From assembly GCA_017311315.1 (NCBI GenBank), contig CM029650.1:19604456-19668455 (forward strand): a stretch of DNA of 64,000 nucleotides. The letters are read 5' to 3'. The stretch comes from Dendrocalamus latiflorus. Lineage: Eukaryota > Streptophyta > Magnoliopsida > Poales > Poaceae. The notes under the pieces were generated by a model. That model had not been told where the DNA came from and made no database searches. It worked only from the letters and a program-made list of their open reading frames with translations. Numbering within the stretch: the first letter of the stretch is position 1; the number at the start of each line of letters is the position of its first letter. Of this stretch, positions 43,367 through 55,400 are shown in pieces. The translations under genes were made by a program, and so were the position numbers.

Positions 43367-46300
43367 TCTGTAGAGACCCGAATATACAAATCCGGACTCT
43401 CCTGTGTATTCTGCACTAGTCCAGGATCACGCTAGTGCACACAGTATAAACAAAGATGAAATATCGAACATATCACGATTTACTAACAAAAGACTCAAAT
43501 ATTTTTAATAATCATCAGAGTGCGACCTTATGGCCAAGCTTACAATTTAATAGCCTGAAAGGCTTAAAGAAACTAGCAGCGGAAATCCAAAAGAAAGCGC
43601 AGCAGCCAATCGACACGCCCACAGGCTATCGAGTGGAGAACGAAGCCTAATCCGCGAAGACGTCGAAGTACTCTCCTTCTGGAACCTCCTGCTGGTGATA
43701 CTCCTCCTCCTCAACTGAGCAACAGGGGCATAAAGCCGTGAGTACATTGGTACTCAGCAAGTCGTTTGTAACAAATGAATGCAATATAATATGCAAGGCT
43801 TAACAATGGATGGCTGAAAGGTTAGTTTGCATAAAACGGCATTTGAAAACACAATAGATAGATTGAAGGCGCATTTGAAGTAAAACAATAATAAACAATA
43901 ATCAAAGGAATTGAAGTAACCACTTATGGATCTCCCATCCATAAGCTAAACCAACCACTTATGGACCTCCCAACCAACAGTGAATTAACCATCCACTGTC
44001 CGAAACTTTTAGAAATAACTATACCTCGTGTGAAATCACCGAGCGTTGTCCATGACCGAGGACGCGGCTATTCGAATAGTTTTACACTCTGCAGAGGTTG
44101 CACAACTTTACCCACAAGAGATAAATCATCTTAATAGCCAGCATGCTTCCTTAGGCATGAGACCCAGATAAATTATCACAAAGCCTTTACCTCACTCCAA
44201 TCTAGTTAGACATCACCCGCTAAGGTTTCACTGCTGAAGGGTTAACCACCACAGTCAGAAGTCCCCTCTTGCGCCGTATGAGGACAGTAACCCTGTTCCT
44301 CACTGTGAGCAATCCAGTACCCCTGGTACTCACTTACCAATGATGATATCTGAACTAAACCTTTGCAAGTTAATCAGCTAGGTCTATCCCATACTAGACA
44401 TGTGGTTGTGCGGTAAGACTCAGATCAATGGCGCACAAAGTTAAGTCCTTAAATTTACCCAGGCGAAACATCCACGTCCCATGTGCCTCTCGCACCCCCT
44501 TTACTGCACGATCAATCGCCCAAGTGTAAACCAATTTTGTATAACCAACACCAATGACACTACCCATGCCATGGCAACAAGTTTTATAACCGTGGTTAAC
44601 CACCACATTCAAGTATATCATTAAGTCAAGATTAACTAACCACATGTGATGATGAACCCTTTCGCAAAATAAGCAAGACTAAGCATTCTAATCGTACCAA
44701 CCCAATGTGACAAATAACATAGCATCACTAATTAAATTCCCAACCTAAGGTGACAATGGCTTCAAGGTATTCCAAAGTATCAAGGAGGGAAATAACCAAT
44801 TGGGACGATAACTACCAATACAAGGGTTTTATAAAAAGTAGCAATGCATGATAATTTAAGGCAACATAATACATAATAGATTTGAAAACTGGGTTCAACA
44901 TGATCAAAGGACACGACTTGCCTTGGCCTTGCTCAGTTAGGAATTCTTGATCTTCAAATCTTGTTTCAACTCCTTCGAACGCGCGATCTAACGGGAGAGA
45001 GAACGAGACGAACAGAAGAAATAAAATCAAATAAAATTCAAATAAACTCCAAAAACTGCAAAACCAGAACTAAAAGACAGAGCTCAATTTTAGACGAATT
45101 TAGGAAGAAGAATCGGGTCGATCGGAGTTCGGACGAAGGAGAACGAGCGATCTAAAGTTTGCCGGGGCGAGAAAATGCTGGAAATTCACAGATGTTACTG
45201 TTCACCCGAGAGCAATTTTGGAAAAGGAGGCTAGCGCTAGCGAGAGGAGACATGGGAGATGAATCTAACTAGCAAAATAGGTTGTTAGGGAACTAAGGCA
45301 CACATAAGAACTGACGGCACGCCAAACGGAGACCGTTGACGGCACGGGCGGCTACAACGACATGGGTAGGAGAGAGGAATAAAACCCGGGCATGGAACGT
45401 GGAGAGGTAGGGTGAGCACGGGCTAGAACGCGGCTTGGCGAAGCTAGGAAAATTGTCGGCTCGGCCAGAAACCCACCGGAGACGACACAAACGACGTTTG
45501 AACGACGTCGGGAAGGAAAAAGGAAAAACTTAATATCTTGCTGCTCGGTGAACGAAATCTAAAACCACTTGGAGGGTAGCTACCTGGGATGGTTTGGCAC
45601 AAAGTGACGCGAACGGATTGGGGAAAACACTACCGGATAGATGGGGGACACGGGATGCCATTGACGGACATGGCAAGGTGTCGGGGCGAAAATTTGTGGA
45701 GGCTTTTTGGGGAAACGGAAGTGAGCACGGCGTAGAACGTGGCGAGGCAAGTCTAAGAAAAATTACGGCAAGGGCTAAAGCTTACCGGAGGCGACGAATC
45801 GACGTCGGGAAGCGCTCTTGACCTAGATTGGGGAAAACTCGATTCCGGGAGATTGGCTGCACCAAAACCAAATTAACTTGGCAAGAAGGTAGACGGGACA
45901 TGATGGCACAATGTGACGCGAAAGGATCACGAAGAAACTCACCGAATAGCTCGAGACACGACGAGCAAATTCGGGACCGGAGGGGCTTGGTGCCGACGGC
46001 GTCCTGAGCTTTGAGGGGACTTGGCACGGCTTGGGATGGGTTTAGGGGAGCCAAGGGGTCGTATTTATAGGCTTGGAAGAGATAGAAACCGACTCCAATT
46101 TGTAGATTTCGGTTTAGAGTCCGTTTCAGAAAATTGGAGATAAAAGGCAAACGGATGAACGAAACGGAAAGAAACCAGTTGGGATGGATTCCTTGCGTGA
46201 TTTGGCACAACTTTTCTTTTGGGAAGACATTCAAATAATGTCCGGATTGTAAGTTATGAAGAGAGAGAAAAACGGAAAAACCTGTACACAGCGAACAGAT

Positions 46301-46621
46301 CGATCGGGCTTGCGCGCGCTGGAGATGCGTGAACAGTACCTTCGGGTACTGTTCATTCTCTCTCCTCTTTCTTCTTTTTTTTGGAAATTTCAAATTGAGC
46401 TCAAACAAACTCCGAAAAATCCAAAAAAATACAGAAAAATTCCTTGTGACACAAGGAACACAAATAAAATATTTTTGGCAAATATTAATGTTTAATTTAA
46501 TCATATTAAATCCTTTTAATTAATAAAAATTCCAATTAAGCTTTAATTAATTTCAGAAAAATCCAAATGGTGAATTTTATTTTAAAAGCTTCAAAAAGGC
46601 TCTGAAAATCAGGATGTTACA
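43367..46621 (-). repeat. 5' LTR of the non-autonomous element
   Basis: Nearly identical to 39120-42377. The differences I noticed are a T for A near 43503, a G for A near 45745, a T for C near 46311, and a 3-bp deletion near 46325. Confidence 0.93.
46062..46069 (-). promoter_or_regulatory. TATA box in the 5' LTR of the non-autonomous element
   Basis: TATAAATA on the minus strand in the LTR that lies upstream of the internal region. It is the likely promoter of the genomic transcript. Confidence 0.65.
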
Positions 46622-46889
46622 ATTTTGCTAGTCATTCTCTAAGACCCCCAAAATAAGCCATCTTTAGCCTCAAATCTGTGTCACAATTTTTGGGTTTCTG
46701 TTTTTGCCAAAAAAATTTATCTTCCGTTCAGAATTTGGGGTCCATCTCAACTGCAAAGTTGTAGATCTCATCGAAACATTTCAAAAAAGCATATATATGT
46801 CATATAGAACTTTGTTATTTTATCTTTTGAGACTTATGTAATTTTCCTATATATATATATATTTATTTATTTACCTTTGTGCTCTGATT

Positions 46890-48030
46890 CACAGACGGTT
46901 GGTATATAGAACCGTCTATGATACTCGCACATCACAGACGGTTTTAGCTACCAACCATCTGTGTTGGGAGAGTATCATAGACAGTTTGTATATAAAATCG
47001 TCTGTGATAAACTGACCGTTGGGCCCGTCGATCATGCCCAACCCATTCCCAACTAATAGAAACCCGCCAAACCCCACCCTACGGATAGTACCTCCATCTC
47101 TCCCACTATAAATACTCGTCCAAACCCATCCCCTACCTACCATTGCTCACAAATCTCTCCAGACTCTTCCTCATCATCCTCCTCCTCGACCTCGTCCCAA
47201 TGGCCCTCACGGAGTAGACACGCGATGGCTACCAAGATGGCGCACAGGTCGGCGCTGACGATGGTGGCGTCAAAGACATCCAGCTCGCGTGTTGCATCAG
47301 GCGCAAGAGAGCCTAGGCATTATCTCATCGGCACAATTCAGTTTCTACTGTCTGCTAGGATCTCTGCTTTTTCTATGTTCTTGCCATGTTTAAGAGTTGG
47401 ATTCATAGAATTAGGAGATGTGTTCTTGCTATGTTCTTGTTGTGTTAGATGGGTAACCTACTTGGTATCTTGTTATGTTATAATGATGGATTCTAATTGT
47501 AATGAAAATATAATGTATTGTTGTCTTTGTTGCTGTTTGCTTGTTTTCAAATGGCATAGCTAATATTTTTCAGGCTAGCTAGCCAAAAATAGAAAAAAAA
47601 CTTAGGTATAGAATGAACTATCACAAACGATTTGTGGTATAAATCATTTATGAAGGACTATCATAGACAGGTCGAACAAAAAACCATCTGTGATTCTCGC
47701 ACATCATAGACGGTTCTATCTACCAATCGTCTGTGATGGAAAAGTATCACAGACAGTTCTATATACCAACCGTCTATGATACTCGCCCATCACAGACGGT
47801 TGGTAGCTAGAACTGTCTATGATGTTTGAGTATCATAGACGGTTTTTGGTTCGAGCCATCTGTGATAGTATCCTTTACAAACGATTCTAGTTACAAACTA
47901 TCTATGTTGTATTTATCACAGACGGCTCACAAACCGTCTGTGATAACCTCTGATTATCACTGACCCATAAATTCAGATGGTTCAAAAAAATCATCTGTGA
48001 TAGCAATTCCGAACCATCTATGATGACTCT
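46890..48030. repeat. Right subterminal repeats of the second CACTA element, in two blocks
   Basis: Blocks at about 46890-46995 and 47620-48030 are made of ATCACAGACGGTT / AACCGTCTGTGAT units with AT-rich spacers. They are separated by about 600 bp of unrelated, gene-like sequence (47030-47570). Confidence 0.85.
47030..47570 (+). other. Gene-like insert inside the second CACTA element (promoter and 5' end)
   Basis: GC-rich sequence unlike the flanking repeats. TGGGCCC lies at about 47022, a TATAAATA at 47107-47114, a CT/CCT-rich leader, then an ATG at 47201 closed after five codons and an ATG at 47225 opening 112 codons. From about 47390 the sequence becomes T-rich and resembles a 3' UTR. 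It could be a captured host gene piece or the element's own promoter and leader. The encoded peptide is not recognised. Confidence 0.4.
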
Positions 48031-48272
48031 TTTTATAGTAGTGGTGGCTAGTCGAGAGGCTCAAATGAGTAGTTAGCTATAAAGTAATTTGTTTGCATTT
48101 TTGTTTTTTGAATATGTAAAAAATTACCTTTGGTAGTATAAATTTTATGTTATTTCTTCTTATTTGAAGAGTGGTCATATCTCTCCTAGCCCTCAACTAC
48201 TTTTTAGTGGTATGACGTACTAAGTAAGCAGTAGGAAAGGAAAGACACTTTGTAGTTCCCACTGATCAGTAA

Positions 48273-48480
48273 ACCCCATTTGGTCAGGCTCGACTTTAGT
48301 TTTTTGGGCTTCGAAGCTATTTTTCTAGCCAAATGCGTGGGCTTTGAAGCCCAAAAATGAATTAAAAATTTGAAGCCAAGCCCAAAATGAACTACGAATT
48401 TGAAGCCTAGATTCGTAGCTTCTCTTGAAGCCTGACTTCAAAGCCAAAAGGAGAGAAGCCGAGCTCGACCAAACGGGGCC
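48273..48480. mobile_element. Tourist-like MITE, TSD TAA
   Basis: The left end ACCCCATTTGGTCAGGCTCG mirrors the right end, whose reverse complement is GGCCCCGTTTGGTCGAGCTC. The flanking TAA (48270-48272 and 48481-48483) fits PIF/Harbinger-type insertion. About 208 bp, non-coding. It lies in the Gypsy element between the antisense gene and integrase. Confidence 0.75.
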
Positions 48481-48483
48481 TAA

Positions 48484-49400
48484 ATCAACATGTCTGATTA
48501 TGAACCTTAAATGATCAAGTAGCACTAGGACATTTTAGTGATGAACACAACTAGTAAGAGATTTTGACTAGCCTTATATGGCTTTGCCATAATCGCGATA
48601 TAACATAGTTGTAGAATAACCAAATAGGAACTATGACAAAGATTCATGCATTTATTTATAATAAGAACTTGTGTATGACTACATGCTAATAAGATAAGTG
48701 CTTTTATTTGTAAGCTTATCTGACCTAGTCATAGAAAAGATGAGGACGAAAGGCATAAGCAAAACTCCTCTAAACGTATTCAATCTCCAGTTTCAACTAG
48801 TAGCAAAGATTGTAGGAAAAATGTCATCTCTCAAAAACTACTTCCAGTGGGCATGACCACATTCAGAGCTAGAGGAGAGACTTTGACAAAGAGGTTTTCC
48901 GTGCCTCGACTAGAGTAAACAGGAGAAAAATAGAATGATGAAGTAAGAAATGAAGCATTTGAGCTTTCGAGCTGTGAATAACCATACCGTTGTCTGTGAA
49001 TAACCATACCATTGTCTATGTTTTTTACCTGTTTCCTTCTGAGCAAAAATTCATATTATTGTGGAAACCTTGGTTATCAAGGTTACAATAAGGATATGCA
49101 TGGTGTTTAAGAAGAGTGTCAAAGTCAATAAAGTAATAGTATCCCGAAGGAGGTATTTTGAGATAAATATGGATATTTCTCTGCAAATTTAGATAGCAGC
49201 GATAGTTTCTTATCAAAATTGGGATAAGGAAGTACAAATAAAAATATCCATTGGAAGAATGACATAATAAAAAATGAAATTTATTGAAATATAGAAATAA
49301 ATAAGTACATTATACATAAAACTTGCGTACTGATTGATGTTCTAAGAATTTGGAAGAATACACCCATCTGACATGGCTAGTCGTACCGGGCCTGGTCTGG
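48484..49400. other. Spacer of the Gypsy element between antisense gene and integrase
   Basis: AT-rich, degenerate sequence. I see no coding segment that can be assigned. Confidence 0.4.
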
Positions 49401-49439
49401 TAACTTTGACTACAGTGTAAACACATTCCCATTTAGGCA

Positions 49440-50190
49440 AAAGTTTATTACAATTTGTCTGGCTCTAAATTTTTCTGAGAATCAGATCTCCCACAGCTAG
49501 GTTGTGAAGCTGCACTTTATGATTGTGATACCTTCGCATGGCTTGTTGGTAAACTATGATTGGATTAGGGTTGCATTTCTTCACTCTTCAAGAAAATTAA
49601 TATCATCAATCCAATGATCTTCTTGATCGTTATCAAGAAGGATGTTTCTCTAGTCACATGACTAGTCGTGGTCCTAACAGCTTATAATATAAAGGGAGGT
49701 TCTACCCAAGTTCCTGACCATTATACTAACTGGTCAAACACTCAATGTTTAATCCTTTGTATTAATATACCATTGGCTCTTTTTACTACCCTGTTACTTT
49801 GTGGATGAGCTACTGAGGCATAGCATTCTTTGATACCTAGACCCTCATGGAATTTCTAAAAATTTCCACTGGAGGACTAGGTACTATTATTTGTGATAAA
49901 CGACTAGATACCCCAAATCGTGTAACCACATTTTTAGTTGTGAATTTCTTGGCTGCTTCCATTATTATTTTGACAACTGGTTCGACTTCGATCCATTTTG
50001 TGAATGTATCAATCATCACAAAAAGAAATTCAAAGCCCCGAGTGTTTTTGGGAAAGGTCCCAGAATGTCTAAGCCCTAGTTGCGAAAGGCCAAGAAAGTG
50101 GTATGTTTGGAGAGTTTGTGCAAGTTGATGTACTTGTTGGCTATGGAACTGACATTGTATGTACTTTAACACAAGTTCCTTTACCAATAG
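49440..50190 (-). pseudogene. Integrase of the Gypsy element, degenerate
   Basis: Minus-strand translation gives the zinc-finger tail (a CQF segment near 50150) and the core start (GTFPKNTRGFEFLFVMIDTF, TKWIEVEPV at about 50080-49990, containing the first catalytic aspartate). Next is VTRFGVSSR at about 49915. Toward the C-terminus, RRYHNHKVQLHNLAVGDLIL is encoded at about 49540-49480. Stops and frameshifts occur between these blocks, so no enzyme can be made. Confidence 0.8.
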
Positions 50191-50499
50191 TATCCTTATT
50201 GGAAGGATTCACCGACCAGTATTCTGTAGGAATAATATGCTCCACAGATTCCCCCATGCATATCAGATAGAAATGTAAACATTCCTTTTGTGATACATAT
50301 CTCATCAACACCCCGTGAGTTTCTCATTTGTATAGAATACATTCAATTAGAGTATATGATTTTGCCTTTTGAGCTGTACAATTGGCCTCTATGTCATCTT
50401 CAGAAAGTTTGTCATGCTAAATATATTCATAGATTGATGTCATCCAATCATTGTGGGGGTCAATCTGAGTGACCTACATTGGAATGTCTTCAGAATCCT

Positions 50500-51400
50500 C
50501 AACTAATGAAGGTTTGTTGAGTTGCTCGAGAAATACTCTAGGCGGGACATGTGATCTTGAGGAATCCATCCATGCAAACTGATCTGCCAAAAAGTTTTTC
50601 TTTCAAGGAATGTGTTGGACTTCGAAACCATAGAAATGTTTCTCTAGTTTTCATACTTCCAAAAGATAAGATGGCATGATGGTACTTGAGCATTGATACT
50701 CTTTCCCTACTTGATTCGCTATTAGATAAGAATCACCTTTCACTAATAGTCCATGAATCCTGCGTGCTTTAGCTGCTCGAAGCCTTGCTAAGAAACCTTT
50801 ATACTCTGCCACATTATTTGTAGTGGAAAATTTTAACTAGGAGGCATGTTTTATGCCTTCTCCAGTAGGAGAGATCAGGACTACCTCAGCCTCCAAACCT
50901 TTTATCATCAAGGACTCGTCAAAGTGCATAGTCTAGTGCTCGTGGTTCTCGTACTTAGGCCCATGGATAGGCTTAGGATTTGTCCATTTGGCAATGAATT
51001 CTACTAAAGCCTAGGACTTAACGGTTGTTTGTGAGATGAAATGGAGATCAAACTCCCCAAGTTTGATCACCCATTTTGCTATACATCTTGATGGTTCCTT
51101 ATTTTAGAGAACTTGACTGAGAGGGTATCTAGTTGGCACCACAATTTTATGGGCTTGGAGGTGATGCCTTAGTTTCATTGAAGTCATAAGGAGGGCATAC
51201 AATAATTTTTATATTTTTGGATATCACTCTATTGGTCCATGTAAGACTTTACTTACATAGTATACTGGCTATTGGATATTGTCACATTCAACGACTAGTA
51301 CTGCGCTGACTATTTGTGGCATAGTAGCCAAGTATAAAAGTAAGGATTCTCCTGGTCTTGGAGAGACTAAGACCGGGGCACTTGTTAAGTATTTCTTGAC
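50500..51400 (-). pseudogene. RNase H and archaeal-type RNase H of the Gypsy element, degenerate
   Basis: On the minus strand, FDESLMIKG (about 50930), AEVVLISPTGEGIKH (about 50880), TTNNVAEYKGFLARL (about 50810) and GLLVKGDSYLIANQV (about 50735) follow the order of the additional, archaeal-type RNase H domain. That domain is diagnostic for the Tat and related Gypsy lineages. The ordinary RNase H would lie between it and the reverse transcriptase (about 51000-51400) and is poorly preserved. Multiple stops. Confidence 0.65.
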
Positions 51401-52374
51401 TTTCTCAAAGGTATTATTGGCTTCTTTAGTCTATTCGAAACTTTCATACTTTTGAAGAAGTTTAAAGAAAGGTAATCCTTGTTCTCCTAACTATTATATG
51501 AAATGACTTAATGCTGCCATACAACTGGTTAGTTTTTATACTTCTTTCTTTGTGGTCGGAGGACACATCTGCTCGATGGCCGCTATTTTCTCTGGATTAG
51601 CCTCAATTCCTCTAGACGAGACTACAAAGTTGAGAAGCTTTCTATAGAAAACTCCAAGCACACATTTCTCCATGTTTAACTTAAGGTTATATCTTCTTAG
51701 TAAAAGTTTCCTACAAGTTGGACACACGATCCTCTAAATTTTGACCAATTTGTGGACTAAAGGTTTTTTGTATTAACCTTTAAAAAGTAGCACCAACGTT
51801 TTGAGCCCAAACAATATTTTCACATAATAGAAATTTTTGTATGGTGTGATGAAGGAAGTTTTCTTTTTATCTTATTTACTCATACTAATTTGATGGTTAC
51901 CAGAATATGCATCTAAAAAAGCTCAATAACTCACTACTGTAGGTAGAGTCAACAAGTTGATCGATGCGTAGAAGGGAAAATCATCCTTCATGAAAGCTTG
52001 ATTAAGATCTATAAAATCTACACATATTTGTTATTTTCCATTATTTTTTCTAACCATTACAGGGTTGGTGAGCCACTCGAGGTGGCCAACTTCACGAATT
52101 AACCTAGCCTTGAGAAGTTTGTCAATCTTCGGCTGGATTGCTTCCTTCCAAGGTGCAAAACGTTACAGCTTTTGCTTTATTAGTTTTTTTTGTCAGGCCG
52201 AAGCGCTATTCTATGCTCAATCACCTCCCTAAGGATACCGGGCATGTCCAATGCTTGCCACGTGAATACATCCGAGTTTGCTCAGAGGAATGAGACTAGC
52301 GACTCTTTTTATTTAGGATTAAGTCATATTCTAACTTTGACAGTTTGCAAAGGCCTGTCCTTATCGAGGGCTAC
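51400..52374 (-). pseudogene. Reverse transcriptase of the Gypsy element, degenerate
   Basis: An open stretch at 51727-51536 contains RRYNLKLNMEKCVLGV and GIEANPEKIAAIEQM, the region after the catalytic aspartates in Gypsy reverse transcriptases. The N-terminal approach region (DVFTWQALDMPGI at about 52270) is readable. Between them the frame is broken many times. An LTR insertion at 52375 separates this domain from the protease. Confidence 0.75.
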
Positions 52375-54690
52375 TGTAACATCCTAAATTTTGGATGTTT
52401 AAAATTTTGAGAAATTTAAAACTTTTATTTGCATTTTACTGGCATTTGAATTTTTGTTCAACGTCTTAGTTGGGGTTTCCTGAGTTTTGTGCTGAGTAAA
52501 TAAATAACTGGAAATAATTCTCAATTACAAATTAGGATTATGATGATAAAAGATACAAAATAATTTAAAGATGAGTTTAAAAACTCTAAGAACCAAGATC
52601 CATAAATCAAATTAAATACAAATCCACTTCAAATCCAAATTGACCCGAGAACTCAAAACTCGGATTCGATGACGAGTTTGTCTAAACTTGAAATTCGAAA
52701 TTCAATTACAAACATAAGTCTCAAAAATAATCAAAGTGCAAATTAAAACTTAAATATTAGATAAAGGAAGTAAAACCTTGAACTCCAATTTAACTAGGTA
52801 GAGAAAAGAAATGGCCAAGAAATATTTTAAAAAAGGAAGGCTTGCTTTTAAATAATTAAAACTAAGAATTCCATTTTTTTTAAATCATTCAAAACTGAAA
52901 ATCAGTAAATCCTAATATAAAATTTAAAATGTAAATTAAAATTTAAAGATCCCAATTTTCAAATTTTCATGTACTCCCTTTTTCTCTGTGCCTTGTGGGC
53001 CCCTCCTTTTCTTTTCTTCTCCTCCCTCCTCCCTTTCTTTTCTTTCACTGCCAGCTGGGCCCGGCCTTTCTCTCTCTTTCTCCCAAACTTTTTCCCTGTT
53101 TCCCCGTCACTGGCCTCAGCTTCTTCTTCTCTCTTCCATCCCCATCGCATTAGCTGGCCCCGCTCTATTCTGGCGTCATCGCGCCACCCACCGCACCTGC
53201 CCAACCGTCCCCGCCTGCGTTCCCACGTCGCCTCGCCGTCACCCTCCCTGCGCCCACACCGCTGCGTCTCTAGTTACTTGCCCATTAATTAGATTGTTAA
53301 TATTACCCTCTGTTGGAACATTTGAGTATTTGAAGCTTGTCGCCCTAGCAAAAATTACAATTGTAAAACTTTGAAAAATAAGTCTGTAATTATATGCCAT
53401 GCCTAGCACTGCTTGAATAATCAGGGCACAGTAATGCCCAAGCATCACTTTCAATTATGAACAACTGAATTTTGGGAAGTCATGGTGGTAATGACTAGTA
53501 TATGTTGGTATAATTATTTTATATTCCCAAAAACCCCAACTTGCTTGATTATCTGGGCAGATGGTTCGAGGGTGTGAGTGGTGCAGTGGAGGCACAAAAT
53601 GGTTAGTGGTAGAACCGCCCAGATACCCTAAGGATTGAATCTTGTCATGACCTCCTATGTAAAATAGTGCATCCACAAGTCTATAAATTACAGCTTGACT
53701 AAGTAAATTTATCGAAACTCCTGGACTCATCTCATCGGTAGTGGAAGGAAGTGGATACACAAGGGCTAGGGGAGGCCTAAAGGGACACCGAGTGGAGGAT
53801 GAAGTAACTAGTCATACTAGCGTTGCGGGGAGTGGAGCCCAGCTGCGCTAGTAGACGTGGTTACATCCCGTACAACGTATGGGACCCATCGCAAGTGGGA
53901 GCAGCCCATAGGGTGAGATGACAACAGGGGCTATATACTTTGAAAAGTCACTGTGATGATCTACTCAACCACGTGACTAAGGAATCATGTGGGGCAATGA
54001 GCGGATTATCTCTTATTGTGAAAGTGTACAAACTCTACAGAGTCAAAACTATTCGAATAGCCATGCCCACGGTCATGGGCGGACATGGGAACTTAACCAG
54101 ATATAGTTCTATTTCAAAAACAACTTTGTGGGTGTAATTTGAAAAGTGAGGGCAGTGGAAAACCCTGATTTGAGTTGTCCTGGGTGTCGTCCCAGTGGTA
54201 ATGTAAGCGGTTATAACGCTGAAATGTTAGCATATGGTGCAGAGGCCATGTAACGGTGGATGGAATCTGGATCGCTATTATTATTGAAAATCTTTCACAC
54301 ATTATGTTTTAGTTCAAACTGCTAAGTCTCAGGAAATTTCTATGTATCATATTTCGAAAGCAATTTATGGTAAATAAAATAACCCGAGCCTTTCCTTGAT
54401 TAGCCATGCATAATATCTAATTGCATCGTGTGTATTGGCTCGTGGAGCATGGTGGTTTGTGCTCACCCTCGCTCTTACAACTAATCCAGAATCAGGATTC
54501 AAGTCGCTACGCTTCAGCAAATGCAACTAGACATGATGATGAAGATGATGAGGTGTTAAGAATTAGGTCGCGAACCTCCAGTTGGCTACCTGTGGGCATG
54601 TCCTGAAGGTCCCACCTGTGTGCTTCGTTTCTGCTGCTGTATTTTATCGATTTCGGCCTAATCGGCCCATGAGTAAGTCCATTAATATAT
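52375..54690 (+). repeat. Long-LTR (Tekay/Del-type) sequence inserted between protease and reverse transcriptase
   Basis: It starts TGTAACATCCTAAATTTTGG, the typical start of Tekay/Del LTRs in grasses. An AT-rich part, a CT/GC-rich part (52970-53290, including CAGCTGGGCCCGGCC) and a 3' part follow. Gypsy coding similarity resumes on the right by about 54750. I could not find a matching target duplication and the right end is uncertain by about 100 bp. It is probably a solo LTR. Confidence 0.55.
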
Positions 54691-54749
54691 TTAAGCTTCC
54701 GCAGGATATGAATTTTGATATCATATTCGAGAGATCCACCTCGGTAAAT

Positions 54750-55400
54750 GTTTTACTTGCATTGAAAGCGAGTTAGCATTCCCGGTCGGTAATTCATTGA
54801 CCAATTCGAGAGATTTGCGATCACAAGCATGAGCCATTTATCTTGTACCCTCAAACTGTTATGACCCCTTTTGGCCTGGGCATTTTGAGGCCTTGGTAAT
54901 TGTAGTGCGTGGCCACCAGAAACTTGGCTAAAGTCAGTTGGTCAAGGATACCATTGTGTGCATTTTCAAAATCTAATACATCGAATGAGATCCTTTTCCT
55001 TCAAAAGTTATCAGGATATCCAAACATAACTGGTAAGAACAATTGCTCGATCAATTTGGCTGAAGATCCTAGAACTACGCCATGGAAGGCATACTTCATA
55101 GGTTTTAGTTTAGACTTTGGAACTTGCATCTCTTTAATAGCTCCCATAAATAAAATGCTAAGACAACAATCTCCATCAACTAGAATTTAATTAACTTTGC
55201 AGTTATTGATAGTAGATTCTACTATGATAGGGAACCTACCTAGTCAAGTCTAAGGGATGGGATGTCTTCTCTATCGAAGGAAATGGTTGTTTTCGTCCAT
55301 CTGGAGTGCTTGACGGTGACTAGAGCATCGATGAGATTCACCTCTCATTCTATAGTCTTCAGTTGCCGTCTGGACTCATAGGATGATGATCCACCAAAGA
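54750..55400 (-). pseudogene. Protease region of the Gypsy element, degenerate
   Basis: Minus-strand fragments such as ILVDGDCC (about 55180, the active-site region, changed from the usual DxGSS), MGAIKEMQVPKSKLKP (about 55140) and ATHYNYQGLKMP (about 54905) follow the order of Tat-type protease domains. The active-site glycine-serine pair appears altered. Stops occur throughout. Confidence 0.6.

Larger units (their letters stand above)
39120..46621 (-). mobile_element. Young non-autonomous LTR retrotransposon with 3.25-kb LTRs and a 1-kb internal region, TSD ATTTT
   Basis: Two almost identical LTRs (39120-42377 and 43367-46621) flank an internal region of only about 990 bp. On the minus strand the primer site TGGTATCAGAGC (43364-43353) follows the right-hand LTR. 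A polypurine tract AAGGGGGGAGGTT (42390-42378) precedes the left-hand LTR. The element therefore runs leftward and is structurally complete for reverse transcription. The LTR starts TGTAACATCCTG on the minus strand, as in Tekay/Del-type elements. Target duplication ATTTT: 39115-39119 and 46622-46626. No gag or pol similarity exists internally, so it must have been moved in trans. Confidence 0.93.
38642..48043. mobile_element. Non-autonomous CACTA transposon, TSD GTG, holding a nested retrotransposon
   Basis: It begins CACTACTATAAAAAGG and ends CTTTTTATAGTAGTG, with GTG duplicated on both sides (38639-38641 and 48044-48046). Subterminal arrays of ATCACAGA(C/T)GGTT are of the same type as in the CACTA element at 12518. 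After removal of the LTR element at 39120-46621 and its TSD it is about 1.9 kb. It has no recognisable transposase. Confidence 0.92.

Noticed and set aside
46622..46890. Possible duplicated sequence or additional LTR end right of the young element
   Set aside because: It is simply the continuation of the CACTA interior: it joins to 39119 once the element and one ATTTT are removed.
52959..53374. Open frames on both strands rich in S, F, P or R, K, E
   Set aside because: Low-complexity CT-rich part of an LTR. The overlapping frames mirror each other's composition and show no domain.
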